From Candidatus Dormiibacterota bacterium (GTDB lineage: Bacteria; Chloroflexota; Dormibacteria; Aeolococcales; Aeolococcaceae), in assembly GCA_003162415.1 (NCBI GenBank), contig PMOL01000013.1, positions 1-64,000 of the forward strand: a stretch of 64,000 bases of DNA. Direction: 5' to 3'. Made by a program: the position numbers and the translations under genes. The notes under the pieces were generated by a model. That model saw only the letters and a program-made list of their open reading frames with translations, was not told the origin of the DNA and did not search any database. Shown piece after piece: positions 25,675 to 34,992 of the stretch (position 1 is its first letter; each line of letters opens with the position of its first letter).

Positions 25675-26220
25675 CTAGCTGCGAGGCGCCGGTTCTGGGA
25701 GGAGGCCGCTTGCGTCGATGGCTGCGAGGACCGCGGCAACCGACTCGTCAACGGTCTGGGTGCCGCTGTCGACGATCACGTCCGGGGCGTCTGGCGCCTC
25801 GTACGGATCCGACACACCCGTGAAGTGCTCGATCTCACCGGCAAGTGCTCGCTTGTACAGGCCCTTGACGTCGCGCTCCGAGAGCACGTCGATGCTGCAG
25901 CTCACGTAGACCTCGACGAAGCGGCCGATCCGCCGGCGCACCTCTGCACGAGTGTCCTTGTACGGAGAGATGGCCGCCGTGATCGCCACAACGCCGTTGC
26001 GCGTGAGCAGCTCGGCGACGAATCCGATGCGCCGGATGTTGATGTCGCGATCCTCTTTGGAGAATCCGAGCCCGGCACTGAGGGTCTGACGCACCTCGTC
26101 TCCGTCGAGGACCTCGACCCGCAGGCCGCGATCGCGGAGCTCGGTCGCGACACGCTGGCCGATCGTCGACTTGCCGGCGCCGGAGAGACCGGTGAACCAG
26201 ATCGTGAGACCGGCGGTCAT
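25675..26220 (-). CDS. cysC: Adenylylsulfate kinase
   Basis: CysC phosphorylates APS, the product of ATP sulfurylase, to PAPS for sulfate reduction or sulfotransfer. The protein has 181 residues. The P-loop is GLSGAGKST near the N-terminus, followed by [35 protein letters not shown] and the FVEVYV strand, all typical of the family. It overlaps sat by 4 bases (sat stop and cysC ATG), so the two steps of sulfate activation are translationally coupled. Confidence 0.96.
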   Translation of the reverse strand: MTAGLTIWFTGLSGAGKSTIGQRVATELRDRGLRVEVLDGDEVRQTLSAGLGFSKEDRDINIRRIGFVAELLTRNGVVAITAAISPYKDTRAEVRRRIGRFVEVYVSCSIDVLSERDVKGLYKRALAGEIEHFTGVSDPYEAPDAPDVIVDSGTQTVDESVAAVLAAIDASGLLPEPAPRS

Positions 26221-27419
26221 CCAGCGACCGGAGCCGCGACGGCGTAGGCGGCGCGAAGGATCTCCGCAACCTCGGGCCTGGTGAACTCGTGCGGGATGGG
26301 ATCACCGCGGGTGAGCATCTCGCGGACCCGCGTCCCGCTCAGGATCACGCGATCGTCGGCGCCGTGCGGGCAGGTCTTGGTGCTGGCCATGCTCTCGCAT
26401 GCCCGGCAGTAGAAGGAATGCTCGAACTTGTACGCGGCGAAGCCAAGACGTTCGGCACCTCCGAGCTCGTCGAACAGCGTCTGTGCGTCGTAGGTGCCGT
26501 AGTAGTTGCCGACCCCGGCAGCATCACGCCCGATGATGAAGTGCGAACAGCCGTAGTTGCGGCGGACCTGCCCGTGGTAGATGGCCTCGCGCGGTCCCGC
26601 ATAGCGCATCGCACCCGGGAAGATGCCCAGCACCACGCGATTCGGCGGGTAATACCCGTCGAGCAGGACGCGGTAGCACCGCATCCGGACATCGAATGGC
26701 ACGTCATCACCCTTGGTCACCCCGGAGAGGGGATGGAGCAGCAGTCCGTCGACCTGCTCGAGCGCGACCTTGGTCAGGTACTCGTGCGCGCGGTGCACGG
26801 GGTTGCGCGTCTGGAATCCGACGACCGTCGACCAGCCACGGTCGGCGAGCGCCGCGCGCGTCTCGGCCGGTGCGGACGGGACATCACCGGGGGCCTGCGC
26901 GGCGACTCGAACCGGGCCGGCGACAACCGTCGGTCCCTGCGCGAACAGCGCGGCGACACCGGGATGGGCCTGGTCGGTCGTCCGGTACACCTCCCGCGCC
27001 TCGGCCTCGAGGTCGCGATCGTAGATCTCGGTCACGGTGAGCGCGCCGAGGACGTGACCGCTCTCATCGCGCAGCACGACGACGGCGCCTTCCTGGAGCG
27101 AACGCGCCTGATCCCCCGCGGGAAGCGTGATCGGCAGCGTCCAGGGCGTTCCATCACCGAGTGCTGCGTGCGCGACGACGCTTTCATAGTCGCGGCGTCC
27201 CTGGAAACCGTCGAGCGGCGAGTAGGCGCCATTGCCGAGAAGCGCGAGATCGGCGGATGCCGTCTCCGAAACACGCAGCGAGATGAGCTCGTCGGCGCGC
27301 GCGCTCAGGTCAGCAAGCTCGTCTGCTGTCATCAGCAGATCGACAAGCGGTCCCCCGAGCGGTGAGATCAGGGTTGCCTCTTTCTCGTCCACTCGGGGTT
27401 CGCTTGATTCCAGGGTCAT
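26217..27419 (-). CDS. sat: Sulfate adenylyltransferase (ATP sulfurylase)
   Basis: This monofunctional Sat-type ATP sulfurylase makes APS from sulfate and ATP. The protein has 400 residues. Motifs are [13 protein letters not shown] (substrate site), [34 protein letters not shown] in pieces, GRDAAGVG, and a Cys/His metal site (FYCRACE with CPHG). It is unrelated to the CysDN type. It leads a minus-strand sat-cysC-lysR cluster, starting from a likely leaderless promoter. A pyrophosphate-linked energy-yielding role seems unlikely without aprAB or dsr genes nearby, so an assimilatory role is inferred. Confidence 0.96.
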   Translation of the reverse strand: MTLESSEPRVDEKEATLISPLGGPLVDLLMTADELADLSARADELISLRVSETASADLALLGNGAYSPLDGFQGRRDYESVVAHAALGDGTPWTLPITLPAGDQARSLQEGAVVVLRDESGHVLGALTVTEIYDRDLEAEAREVYRTTDQAHPGVAALFAQGPTVVAGPVRVAAQAPGDVPSAPAETRAALADRGWSTVVGFQTRNPVHRAHEYLTKVALEQVDGLLLHPLSGVTKGDDVPFDVRMRCYRVLLDGYYPPNRVVLGIFPGAMRYAGPREAIYHGQVRRNYGCSHFIIGRDAAGVGNYYGTYDAQTLFDELGGAERLGFAAYKFEHSFYCRACESMASTKTCPHGADDRVILSGTRVREMLTRGDPIPHEFTRPEVAEILRAAYAVAAPVAG

Positions 27420-27426
27420 CGCGGTG

Positions 27427-27432
27427 AGTCTA
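27427..27432 (-). promoter_or_regulatory. -10 box for a leaderless sat transcript
   Basis: On the minus strand TAGACT ends 7 bases before the sat ATG and no Shine-Dalgarno sequence is present. It lies in the 144-base gap shared with the divergent relA gene. Confidence 0.45.
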
Positions 27433-27547
27433 CCGGGTCATGCCCTCAGGACAGCTTCGCGTCCCATCGCCGGTGGCAATCAGTCGCGGGAATTCACTCG
27501 TTGGACATACTCTCGTTACATCGTGTTTGATCCAAGCGTTGCGGCTC

Positions 27548-27553
27548 TACACT
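27548..27553 (+). promoter_or_regulatory. -10 box for relA, near-leaderless
   Basis: TACACT ends 10 bases before the GTG at 27564. GTTTGA at 27525-27530 could be a weak -35 at 17 bases. No Shine-Dalgarno sequence is present. Confidence 0.45.
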
Positions 27554-27563
27554 CGTAAAGGCC

Positions 27564-29696
27564 GTGCCTATCACCGAGCTCATGGCCCGCGTGGAGTACC
27601 TCCCCAAGGAGGACCAGACCTCGATCCGGCGCGCCTTTGACGTGGCCGATCGTGCCCACACTGGGCAATCGAGGCTCACTGGCGAGGCCTACATCGAGCA
27701 TCCGCTCGCGGTGGCGGGCATCCTCGCGGACCTTCGTCTCGACCCCGAGACGCTCATGGCCGCACTGCTCCACGACACCGTCGAGGACACGGAGGTCACC
27801 CGCGAGGAGGTGCGCAGCCTCTTCGGTGACCAGGTCGCCAAGCTCGTCGACGGGGTGACCAAGCTCGGCAAGATCCACGTTCGCAGCGCCGAGGAGCACC
27901 AGGCCGAGAACATCCGCAAGATGCTCGTGGCCATGGCCGAGGACGTGCGCGTGGTGCTCATCAAGCTCGGCGATCGACTCCACAACATGCGCACCATCAG
28001 CGCGCACACCACCGAGCGCCGCCTGCGCATCAGCAGGGAGACGCTCGACATCTATGCGCCGCTCGCGCATCGCCTGGGAATCTGGGAGATCAAGGGCGAG
28101 CTGGAAGATCTCGCGTTCGTGCAGCTCGATCCCGACAACTACCACCTCATCGAGGCGCGGTTGGCGAGCAGTCGTGAGCAGCGCGATGCCTTCGTGCGCG
28201 ATGTCACCGAGATTCTCGGTCGCGAGTTCGCCCCGCTCGGCATGCAGGCGGAGATCGCCGGACGCACCAAGCACACCTACAGCATCCACGAGAAGATGAT
28301 CCGCGGCCAGAAAGAGTTCGGCGAGATCTACGACATCATCGCCATCCGCGTCCTCGTGGATTCCATCAAGGACTGCTACGGCGCGCTCGGCATCGTGCAC
28401 TCCCTGTGGAAGCCGCTGCCCGGCCGTTTCAAGGACTACATCGCCATGCCCAAGGGCAATGGCTATCAGTCGTTGCACACCACCGTGCTCTCGCACACCG
28501 GTGAGCCGATGGAGGTGCAGATCCGCACCCAGGACATGCATGAGACGTCCGAGTACGGCGTCGCGGCGCACTGGCGCTACAAGGGCGGGCAGGACGGCGC
28601 CCGCATCGACGAGCGGTTCACGTGGCTGCGTCTACTGATGGACTGGCAGAAGGAGGTGCTCGACGCCGAGGCCTTCGTCAACACCGTCAAGGTCGACATC
28701 TTCCAGGATGAGGTGTTCGTCTTCACCCCGCGTGGTGATGTGCGCTCGCTGCCGCAGGGATCGACACCGGTGGACTTCGCCTATCGCATCCACACCGACG
28801 TGGGGCACAGCTGCATCGGGGCCAAGGTGAATGGGCGGATGGTGCCGCTCGATCATCGCCTGGAGAACGGCGAAATCGTCGAGGTGCTCACCACCAAGGC
28901 GCCGCACGGACCGTCGCGCGACTGGCTGAATTTCGTGAAGACCTCGAGCGCCCGCGAAAAGATCCGCCAGTGGTTCAAGCGCGAACGTCGCGACGAGAAT
29001 ATTCAGAAGGGCCGCGAGATGCTGGACAAGGAGTTTCGGCGTCTCCGCCAGATGTCGCTCAGCGGCGTCAAGGAGGATCAACTCCTCGAGCTGGCCCAGG
29101 AATTCAAGGTCGCGACCGTCGACGACTTCGTCGCGGCGATCGGCTACGGAGATATCAGCGCCCGCAGCGCCGTGCTGAAGTTCGGCGCCGACGAGCAGCA
29201 GACCGACGACGATCGCATTCTCGGGATTCCGCTCACCAGCACTCCCGCGCCGACCGGAACCGTGCGCGTGCACGGCCACGTCGACATGCTCACCACCCTG
29301 GCGCACTGCTGCAAACCGGTTGCGGGCGATGCGATCCGCGGGTACGTGACCCGCGGCAAGGGTGTGACCGTGCACCGCGCCGACTGCGTGAACGTCCGCA
29401 ATGCCGGCGACGTCGAGCGCATCGTCGACGTCGAGTGGGAGACGGGTGCGCGCCAGGTGTTCCCGGTGAGCATCAAGATCGAGGCATGGGACCGAACTGG
29501 CCTGCTCCGCGACATCGCGGCGGTCATCGCGGAATCGAAGATCAACCTGAGCGGCGCAGATGTGCAGGTGTACGACGACAAGACCGCGGTGATCAGCACC
29601 ATCGTCGAGATCCAGAACCTCTCGCAGTTGAGCCGTCTCCTCGAGCGCCTCGAGTCGGTTCGCGACGTCCACACGGTGGCTCGCGACACCGTCTGA
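27564..29696 (+). CDS. relA: RelA/SpoT (p)ppGpp synthetase-hydrolase
   Basis: A 710-residue long RSH enzyme controlling the stringent response. The hydrolase HD domain has HPLAVAGIL and HDTVEDTEV (residues 70-75 hold the catalytic HDxxED). The synthetase domain has YDIIAIRVLVDS, RFKDYIAMPKGNGYQSLHT in pieces and EVQIRT. Then come TGS (FVFTPRGDVRSLPQGSTP), a conserved-Cys region (LAHCCKPVAGD) and a C-terminal ACT domain. With an intact HD box it should be a bifunctional Rel. The start is GTG at 27564, divergent from sat. Confidence 0.96.
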   Translation: MPITELMARVEYLPKEDQTSIRRAFDVADRAHTGQSRLTGEAYIEHPLAVAGILADLRLDPETLMAALLHDTVEDTEVTREEVRSLFGDQVAKLVDGVTKLGKIHVRSAEEHQAENIRKMLVAMAEDVRVVLIKLGDRLHNMRTISAHTTERRLRISRETLDIYAPLAHRLGIWEIKGELEDLAFVQLDPDNYHLIEARLASSREQRDAFVRDVTEILGREFAPLGMQAEIAGRTKHTYSIHEKMIRGQKEFGEIYDIIAIRVLVDSIKDCYGALGIVHSLWKPLPGRFKDYIAMPKGNGYQSLHTTVLSHTGEPMEVQIRTQDMHETSEYGVAAHWRYKGGQDGARIDERFTWLRLLMDWQKEVLDAEAFVNTVKVDIFQDEVFVFTPRGDVRSLPQGSTPVDFAYRIHTDVGHSCIGAKVNGRMVPLDHRLENGEIVEVLTTKAPHGPSRDWLNFVKTSSAREKIRQWFKRERRDENIQKGREMLDKEFRRLRQMSLSGVKEDQLLELAQEFKVATVDDFVAAIGYGDISARSAVLKFGADEQQTDDDRILGIPLTSTPAPTGTVRVHGHVDMLTTLAHCCKPVAGDAIRGYVTRGKGVTVHRADCVNVRNAGDVERIVDVEWETGARQVFPVSIKIEAWDRTGLLRDIAAVIAESKINLSGADVQVYDDKTAVISTIVEIQNLSQLSRLLERLESVRDVHTVARDTV

Positions 29697-29742
29697 ACCG
29701 GCGCGACAACCAGCTGTCGCGCGCGCTCGCGACACTCGCCTG

Positions 29743-30084
29743 GTGGACAGGCCGACTCGAATCCGGATGCTCGAGCTGGCGACCGCTGAGCTCCTCGAGT
29801 CGGAAACCAACGTGTCGCTTCGCATCGGCGTGGAGGGGAGACGGTGCGACGCGCTCGTGATCACCGCGGCAGGCTGCGCCCTCGTTGTCGGCGTCGAGTA
29901 CGGCGCCCAGGTGCTGCTCAACGCGCGTGCGCCGGACGGCAGCCGGGACCGCGGGCCGCGGGCCCTCGCGACTCGCTGTGAGGCGACGCTTCGCCGCCTC
30001 CATGGCCTCGCCGACGACTTCGTCCCGACCCTCGCGTTCGACAATCCGGCCAATGCCGCGCGATTCCGGGAGCGCCTCGGCTGA
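29743..30084 (+). CDS. Small protein of unknown function
   Basis: A 113-residue soluble protein between relA and hisS. It starts with a helical charged segment and then has beta-like stretches (NVSLRIGV, CDALVITAAG, CALVVGVEYG) and an Arg-rich C-terminus. The composition is protein-like and the frame is free of known overlaps. The start is GTG at 29743, or the ATG at 29767. No family or motif was recognised. Its expression probably depends on relA readthrough, since hisS appears to have its own promoter. Confidence 0.5.
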   Translation: MDRPTRIRMLELATAELLESETNVSLRIGVEGRRCDALVITAAGCALVVGVEYGAQVLLNARAPDGSRDRGPRALATRCEATLRRLHGLADDFVPTLAFDNPANAARFRERLG

Positions 30085-30120
30085 CGCGGGGCGCGAGGTT
30101 TCATCGACGCCGTTAGCCCG

Positions 30121-30126
30121 TACACT
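30121..30126 (+). promoter_or_regulatory. -10 box for a leaderless hisS transcript
   Basis: TACACT ends 9 bases before the hisS ATG, with no Shine-Dalgarno sequence. GTTTCA at 30098-30103 is a weak -35 candidate at 17 bases. Confidence 0.5.
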
Positions 30127-30135
30127 CGAACGCCA

Positions 30136-31407
30136 ATGCCCCAGATCGCTGCGCCGCGAGGCACGCGCGACATCCTTCCCGACGAGTTTGCTGCCCGCCG
30201 ATGGCTGCTCGACGCCCACAGCGCCGTCGCCGAATCCTTCGGATACCGCGGGATCGAGACGCCGATCATCGAATCGAGCGAGCTGTTCAGCCGCGGCGTG
30301 GGCACGGACACCGACATCGTCGAAAAGCAGATGTTCACCTTCGACGACCGTGGTGGGCGCTCGTTGACGCTCCGCCCGGAGGGAACGGCCGGCTCGCTGC
30401 GCGCGGTGGTGGGCGCACATCTTGACCAGGAGATCCGGCCCGTGCGCGTGCACTACGCCGGGCCGTTCTTCCGCGCCGAACGGCCCCAGGCGGGACGGCA
30501 GCACCAGTTCACCCAGGTCGGTATCGAATGCATCGGGGAAAGCTCCCCCGCGCTCGACGCCGAGATCATCGAGGTCGCCTGGCAGTTCTACAAAGCGCTC
30601 GGCATCACCGGAATCCAGCTGCAGGTGAACTCCCTCGGCAGCGCGTCGGACCGGGTCCGGTACCGCGCTGCCCTGGTCGCGTACTACACCCCGCTGGAGG
30701 CATCCCTGTGCGACGACTGCCGTCGCCGCCTCCATACCAACCCGCTCCGTCTGCTCGACTGCAAGCGCGACGCCCGGTTTGTCGAGGGCGCCCCGCTGCT
30801 GTGGGACTCCCTGGACCGGCCCAGCCGCGACCACTTCACCGCCGTCCTCCGCGATCTCGAGGCGGCCGGCATCGAGGCGATTCGCAACGACCGGTTGGTG
30901 CGCGGGCTCGACTATTACAGCGACACCGTCTTCGAGTTCTGGCACGACGTCCTCCAGGGGGCCCAGGGCTCGCTTGGTGGGGGAGGCCGGTACGACGGGC
31001 TCGCCGAATTGCTCGGCTTCCCGGCAACCCCGGCGACCGGTTATGCCCTCGGGGTCGAGCGAACCCTCATGGTTGCCCGTGCTCTGGGGACGATTCCACA
31101 GGCCCCGGCGGCGGCCGATGTGCTCGTCTGCTCAGTGGAACCTGCGGAGGCCGACGCGGCCGCGGGCATCGCCCGGCTCATCCGCGCCGCGGGGACACGC
31201 ACCGTCCTCGACGTCGCTGAACGGAGACTCGACCGCAAGCTGCGCGGTGCCGGTCGCATCGGCACGCGAGTTGCAGTCATCGTTGGCGAGAACGAAGTGG
31301 CCGGCGACAGCGCCGTGGTTCGCGATCTCGACGGACACAGCCAGCAGACGGTGCCGATCGCCGAGCTCGCGGCGACCGTCACCCGCATCCTCGGAGGAGC
31401 GTCGTGA
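30136..31407 (+). CDS. hisS: Histidyl-tRNA synthetase
   Basis: Class II synthetase, 423 residues. It shows PRGTRDILP at the N-terminus, motif 2 (FFRAERPQAGRQHQFTQ), the His-specific GLDYYSDTVFEF and GGGGRYDGL, motif 3 near GYALGVERTL, and a C-terminal anticodon-binding domain. A Cys pair (CDDC) before RLL.DCK is seen in many bacterial HisRS enzymes. The ATG at 30136 has a predicted leaderless promoter. aspS overlaps the stop by 4 bases, as hisS-aspS pairs often do. Confidence 0.97.
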   Translation: MPQIAAPRGTRDILPDEFAARRWLLDAHSAVAESFGYRGIETPIIESSELFSRGVGTDTDIVEKQMFTFDDRGGRSLTLRPEGTAGSLRAVVGAHLDQEIRPVRVHYAGPFFRAERPQAGRQHQFTQVGIECIGESSPALDAEIIEVAWQFYKALGITGIQLQVNSLGSASDRVRYRAALVAYYTPLEASLCDDCRRRLHTNPLRLLDCKRDARFVEGAPLLWDSLDRPSRDHFTAVLRDLEAAGIEAIRNDRLVRGLDYYSDTVFEFWHDVLQGAQGSLGGGGRYDGLAELLGFPATPATGYALGVERTLMVARALGTIPQAPAAADVLVCSVEPAEADAAAGIARLIRAAGTRTVLDVAERRLDRKLRGAGRIGTRVAVIVGENEVAGDSAVVRDLDGHSQQTVPIAELAATVTRILGGAS

Positions 31408-33188
31408 CCACTGACCGCACCTACTGCGGCACGCCGCGTGCCGGGGACGCGGGAAGACCGGCGACCGCGTTCGGGTGGGTGGACCGCCGCCGTGACCATG
31501 GCGGACTCATCTTCATCGACCTGCGCGACCACACCGGCATCCTCCAGGTGGTCATCGATCCCAACGACGCGCCGGAGGCCCATGGGGCGGCGCGCGAGGC
31601 GCGTCTTGAATGGGTGCTGCGCTTCGAGGGTGAGATCAGGCTGCGGTCCCCGGAGAACGTGAATCCCAAGCGCGAGACCGGGGAGATCGAGTTGCGCGTC
31701 AGGGCGTGCAGCGTGCTCGCCGTCGCCAGGACACCGCCGTTTCCGGTCAACGAGGACACCGAGGTCGATGAGCAGCTGCGCCTGCGCCATCGATATCTCG
31801 ACCTGCGCCGTGTGCACCTGCAGCGCAACCTGCGGACTCGCGCGAAATTCTGCACGGAGCTGCGCACGGCGATGGCGGAGATCGGGTTTCTGGAGATCGA
31901 GACCCCGATGATGATCCGGGCCACACCCGAGGGGGCTCGCGACTACCTCGTGCCCAGCCGCCTGTTCCCCGGCAGCTTCTATGCGCTCCCTCAATCGCCC
32001 CAGCTGTACAAACAGCTTTCCATGGTGGCCGGCTTCGACAGGTATTTCCAGCTGGCTCGATGCATGCGCGATGAGGATCTGCGCGCCGACCGCCAGCCCG
32101 AGTTCACGCAGCTCGACATCGAGATGTCGTTCGTTGATGAGGACGACATCTTCGCTGCGCTCGAGCACGCCATCCCGAGCGCATGGGAGGCGTGCGACTT
32201 TCGTGGTGGGCACCTCACCGTGCCGTTCCCACGCATGACCTGGCGGGAGGCCGTGGACAGCTACGGGGTCGACAAGCCCGACACCCGCTTCGAGCTGCTG
32301 CTCCGCGACCTCACCGGCATCGTCGGAACCTCGGGCTTCCGGGTCTTCGCCGACGCGGTCGCCGCCGGCGGCATCGTGAAGGGCATCTGCGTGAAGGGCG
32401 GCGACGATCTCAGCCGGAGCGACATCGAAGGCCCGTTGACCGAGGTTGCACGTGGCGCCAGGGCACGTGGTCTCGCATACCTCTGGAAGCGCGCGGAGGG
32501 CTGGCAGGGGGGCATCGCGAAGTTCTTCAGTGCCGACGAGCTCGACGCGATCGGCGCGGCCACCGGTGCCGACACCGGCGACTGCGTGCTCATGGTGGCC
32601 GACCGTCCGAGCGTGGTGAACGGCGCGCTCGGCGCAGTTCGCAACCATCTTGGGCGAGTGCGCCGTCTCTACGACGACGCGCGCATCGACATGCTCTGGA
32701 TCACGGAGTTCCCGATGTTCGAGCGAAGCGACGAGACCGGTGAGATCAGTGCCGCCCACCACCCGTTCACCATGATCCATGCCGACGACCTGGATCTCCT
32801 CGAGTCGGATCCGCTCGCGGTGCGCTCGCGCGCCTACGACCTCGTCGTCAACGGCCGTGAGATCGGCAGCGGCAGCATCCGCATCACCGATCGCGCCATC
32901 CAGCAGCGCGTGCTCGCCGCGCTCGGCATCGACGCTGAGGAGGCGCAGCGCAAGTTCGGCTTCCTGCTCGAGGCTTTCGAATATGGTGTCCCACCGCACG
33001 GCGGTTGGGCCGGCGGCATCGATCGCATGGTCATGGAAGGTCTCGGCACGGACAACATCCGCGACGTGATCGCCTATCCGAAGAACCAGCAGGCGCAGGA
33101 GCCGATGACCGATGCGCCTGCCCCGGTCGACCCCGGTCAGCTTCGCGACCTGGGCATCGCGATCCTTCCGAACACGCGGATGCCGTGA
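31404..33188 (+). CDS. aspS: Aspartyl-tRNA synthetase
   Basis: A 594-residue bacterial-type class II synthetase. The N-terminal OB-fold shows GWVDRRRDHGGLIFIDLRD, motif 1 is ETPMM, motif 2 is MRDEDLRADRQPEFTQLD, the GAD insertion spans about residues 290-420, and motif 3 includes PPHGGWAGGIDRMVM. The GAD domain and the length mark the bacterial form. Whether it also charges tRNA-Asn cannot be told from this window. The start is GTG at 31404, overlapping hisS. Confidence 0.97.
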   Translation: MTTDRTYCGTPRAGDAGRPATAFGWVDRRRDHGGLIFIDLRDHTGILQVVIDPNDAPEAHGAAREARLEWVLRFEGEIRLRSPENVNPKRETGEIELRVRACSVLAVARTPPFPVNEDTEVDEQLRLRHRYLDLRRVHLQRNLRTRAKFCTELRTAMAEIGFLEIETPMMIRATPEGARDYLVPSRLFPGSFYALPQSPQLYKQLSMVAGFDRYFQLARCMRDEDLRADRQPEFTQLDIEMSFVDEDDIFAALEHAIPSAWEACDFRGGHLTVPFPRMTWREAVDSYGVDKPDTRFELLLRDLTGIVGTSGFRVFADAVAAGGIVKGICVKGGDDLSRSDIEGPLTEVARGARARGLAYLWKRAEGWQGGIAKFFSADELDAIGAATGADTGDCVLMVADRPSVVNGALGAVRNHLGRVRRLYDDARIDMLWITEFPMFERSDETGEISAAHHPFTMIHADDLDLLESDPLAVRSRAYDLVVNGREIGSGSIRITDRAIQQRVLAALGIDAEEAQRKFGFLLEAFEYGVPPHGGWAGGIDRMVMEGLGTDNIRDVIAYPKNQQAQEPMTDAPAPVDPGQLRDLGIAILPNTRMP

Positions 33189-33448
33189 GCCCGGGGCTCG
33201 GCCTCGCGATCCTCTTCGTGCTGATCGGTACAACAATGTCGGCGCTGGTGATGCCCCGGCGCGGCTCAGTCCTCCTCGCGTTCGTTCTCGCCGCGGCCGG
33301 CGTGGTCGCCGGTGAGCTCGTGGCCATCGCGACCCGAGCCGGGGGGCCGCAGCTCGGCGCGCTGCATCCGGTCGCCGACGCGATCGGTGTCGTGCTCTTC
33401 GAGGTCACCGGCGCAGTCCTCGCGCCGGCCCGGCGCCGAGGCTCATAA
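33185..33448 (+). CDS. Small three-helix membrane protein
   Basis: An 87-residue protein with three hydrophobic segments (about 5-22, 29-48 and 64-80), short polar links and an Arg-rich end. The GTG at 33185 overlaps the aspS stop by 4 bases, like most genes in this operon, which supports both the start and the reality of the gene. The same stretch in other frames is Arg/Ser-rich. No family was recognised. Confidence 0.65.
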   Translation: MSPGLGLAILFVLIGTTMSALVMPRRGSVLLAFVLAAAGVVAGELVAIATRAGGPQLGALHPVADAIGVVLFEVTGAVLAPARRRGS

Positions 33449-33449
33449 T
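33444..33449 (+). promoter_or_regulatory. Possible -10 box
   Basis: CATAAT overlaps the end of the preceding membrane-protein gene and stands 31 bases before the ATG at 33481. No -35 is evident. Confidence 0.3.
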
Positions 33450-33480
33450 CACCGAGTCGGCAATTCGGGAGGCTCGTGGA

Positions 33481-33687
33481 ATGCGCGTTCCGTTCGGTAA
33501 AAAAGGACTTGTGGCTACAGGCGCGGCCGTGACCGGTGCTGTGTTCTTCTGGCGCGTCCGGGCACGCCGCCGGGAAGAGGCTGAAGCACGCGAGTGGGAG
33601 GCCGAGATCGCCGGCGCCGTCGATGAGGGCCGTGCTGCCGGCGCCGCAGCGCCGTCGGTGCCTTCCTCCGAACCATCCGGCGCCTGA
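33481..33687 (+). CDS. Small single-pass membrane protein
   Basis: A 68-residue protein with a basic start, one hydrophobic segment (about residues 9-24), an Arg/Glu-rich helical stretch and a Ser/Pro/Ala tail. GGGAGG sits 8 bases before the ATG. It could be a membrane-anchored accessory protein of the adjacent RsbW/SigB pair, but that is only by position. No family was recognised. Confidence 0.6.
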   Translation: MRVPFGKKGLVATGAAVTGAVFFWRVRARRREEAEAREWEAEIAGAVDEGRAAGAAAPSVPSSEPSGA

Positions 33688-33741
33688 GCCTCCGGTAGCG
33701 GCGGTTTCGGCGCCCGCATCGTGGGGTATGTGAAGAGCGCC

Positions 33742-34176
33742 ATGGGAACCGTCTCCGAGCTCCGGCTGCCGGCTGATCGCGAGCATGTCCTCGTTGCCAA
33801 GCGAGCGGCCGGCGCTTTCGGATCGCTCGCCGGGTTCGACATGGATGCCATCGACGATCTGACCATCGCCGTCGCGCAGGCCTGCGAGAACGCGATCCGC
33901 TGCCTGGAGGGCTCAGGGTCGATCGCCGGCCAGGTGCGCATCGTCTTCAAGATGAGCGACACAGGGCTCGAGGTCACGGTCCGGAGCACCGTGAACCGAG
34001 AGGCCGAGCTCAGAGCTCGGGCCGAGCAAGCAGGGCTCGGGCGGGAGGGAGAGCTTGTCGCCGCCACCGACCTGGCGCTCCGCCTCATGGGGCTCTTTGT
34101 CGATGACAGCACGTATCGGGTCGACGAGCGAACTGGGAGCCTGCGCGTCCGGCTGACCAAATACAAGGCGTCGTGA
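33742..34176 (+). CDS. RsbW/SpoIIAB-type anti-sigma factor serine kinase
   Basis: A 144-residue GHKL (HATPase_c) protein. The N-box AVAQACENAIRC has the Glu and Asn that bind Mg-ATP, and an ATP-lid region leads to a GLFVDD-type C-terminal strand. Such proteins hold SigB/SigF-type sigma factors inactive and phosphorylate an anti-anti-sigma factor. The next gene overlaps by 4 bases and encodes exactly such a sigma factor. The ATG at 33742 has GAAGAG upstream; GTG codons at 33721 and 33730 are alternatives. No anti-anti-sigma gene is adjacent, so the partner-switch input must be elsewhere. Confidence 0.85.
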   Translation: MGTVSELRLPADREHVLVAKRAAGAFGSLAGFDMDAIDDLTIAVAQACENAIRCLEGSGSIAGQVRIVFKMSDTGLEVTVRSTVNREAELRARAEQAGLGREGELVAATDLALRLMGLFVDDSTYRVDERTGSLRVRLTKYKAS

Positions 34177-34991
34177 CCCCCTCGCCGGTTCGCGGCGACG
34201 GTGTGGCGACCCGCGAGCGAACGATCGCGAAGCCGGCGGAGACGGCTGAGCGGGCCGAGATGCGGCGTCTGCTCCGCGAATTCAACAAGACGCGCGACCC
34301 GCGAATTCGCGAACGCCTCGTCGAGCTCAACAGCGATCTCGTCCATTACATCGCCCGCCGGTTCGCCAATCGCGGCGAGCCCCTCGAGGACATCGAGCAG
34401 GTCGGGTTCCTCGGCCTGATTCAGGCGATTGAGCGTTTCGACCCGTCGCTGGAGAACGAGTTCAGCACCTTCGCCACGCCGACCATCGCCGGCGAGATCC
34501 GCCGCCACTTCCGGGACCGGTCCTGGGCGGTACGGGTTCCGCGGCGCCTCCAGGAGAACCTGGCGAAGGTGAACGCGGCCACCCAGCAGCTCCAGAACGA
34601 GCTGGGCAGGTCGCCGTCGGTCGCCGAGATCGGGGCGAAGGTCGGGCTCGAGCCCGACCAGGTCCTTGCCGCCATGGAGGTCGCCCCGGCGCAGCACACC
34701 GTCTCCCTGGACGGCCCGGTCGGTGGCGGCGACGAACCCCTCACCCTTGGGGACCGGCTCGGCCTCTCCGACGACAACCTCGACCGCGTCGAGATGCAGG
34801 ACGTCCTCGAGCAGGTGATGGCCCACCTCACGCCGCGCGAACGCAAGATCCTGGCGCTGCGATTTGTCGAACAATTGCCGCAAACCGAGGTCGCAAAACG
34901 ACTCGGTATTTCGCAAATGCACGTCTCACGATTGCAGCGCGCGGCAGTCGAGCACCTTCGCAAGGAGTTCGGAGCCGAGGCGCCCGTGTAG
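34173..34991 (+). CDS. Sigma factor of the SigB/SigF/SigG group
   Basis: This 272-residue sigma-70 family factor lacks region 1.1. Region 2 shows ELNSDLVHYIARRF, EDIEQVGFLGLIQAIERFDPS in pieces, and FSTFATPTIAGEIRRHFRD. Region 3 has GRSPSVAEIGAKVGL. Region 4 has the helix-turn-helix QTEVAKRLGISQMHVSRLQRAA in pieces. This layout matches stress and sporulation sigma factors controlled by RsbW-like kinases. The GTG at 34173 overlaps the anti-sigma gene by 4 bases, giving stoichiometric production. No sporulation genes are seen here, so a general stress role is the more likely inference. Confidence 0.93.
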   Translation: MTPSPVRGDGVATRERTIAKPAETAERAEMRRLLREFNKTRDPRIRERLVELNSDLVHYIARRFANRGEPLEDIEQVGFLGLIQAIERFDPSLENEFSTFATPTIAGEIRRHFRDRSWAVRVPRRLQENLAKVNAATQQLQNELGRSPSVAEIGAKVGLEPDQVLAAMEVAPAQHTVSLDGPVGGGDEPLTLGDRLGLSDDNLDRVEMQDVLEQVMAHLTPRERKILALRFVEQLPQTEVAKRLGISQMHVSRLQRAAVEHLRKEFGAEAPV

Positions 34992-34992
34992 A

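Noticed and set aside
31041-33236. 731-codon minus-strand frame over aspS and hisS
   Set aside because: It is a GC-driven antisense shadow of two clear synthetase genes, with Arg/His/Val-rich composition and no motifs.
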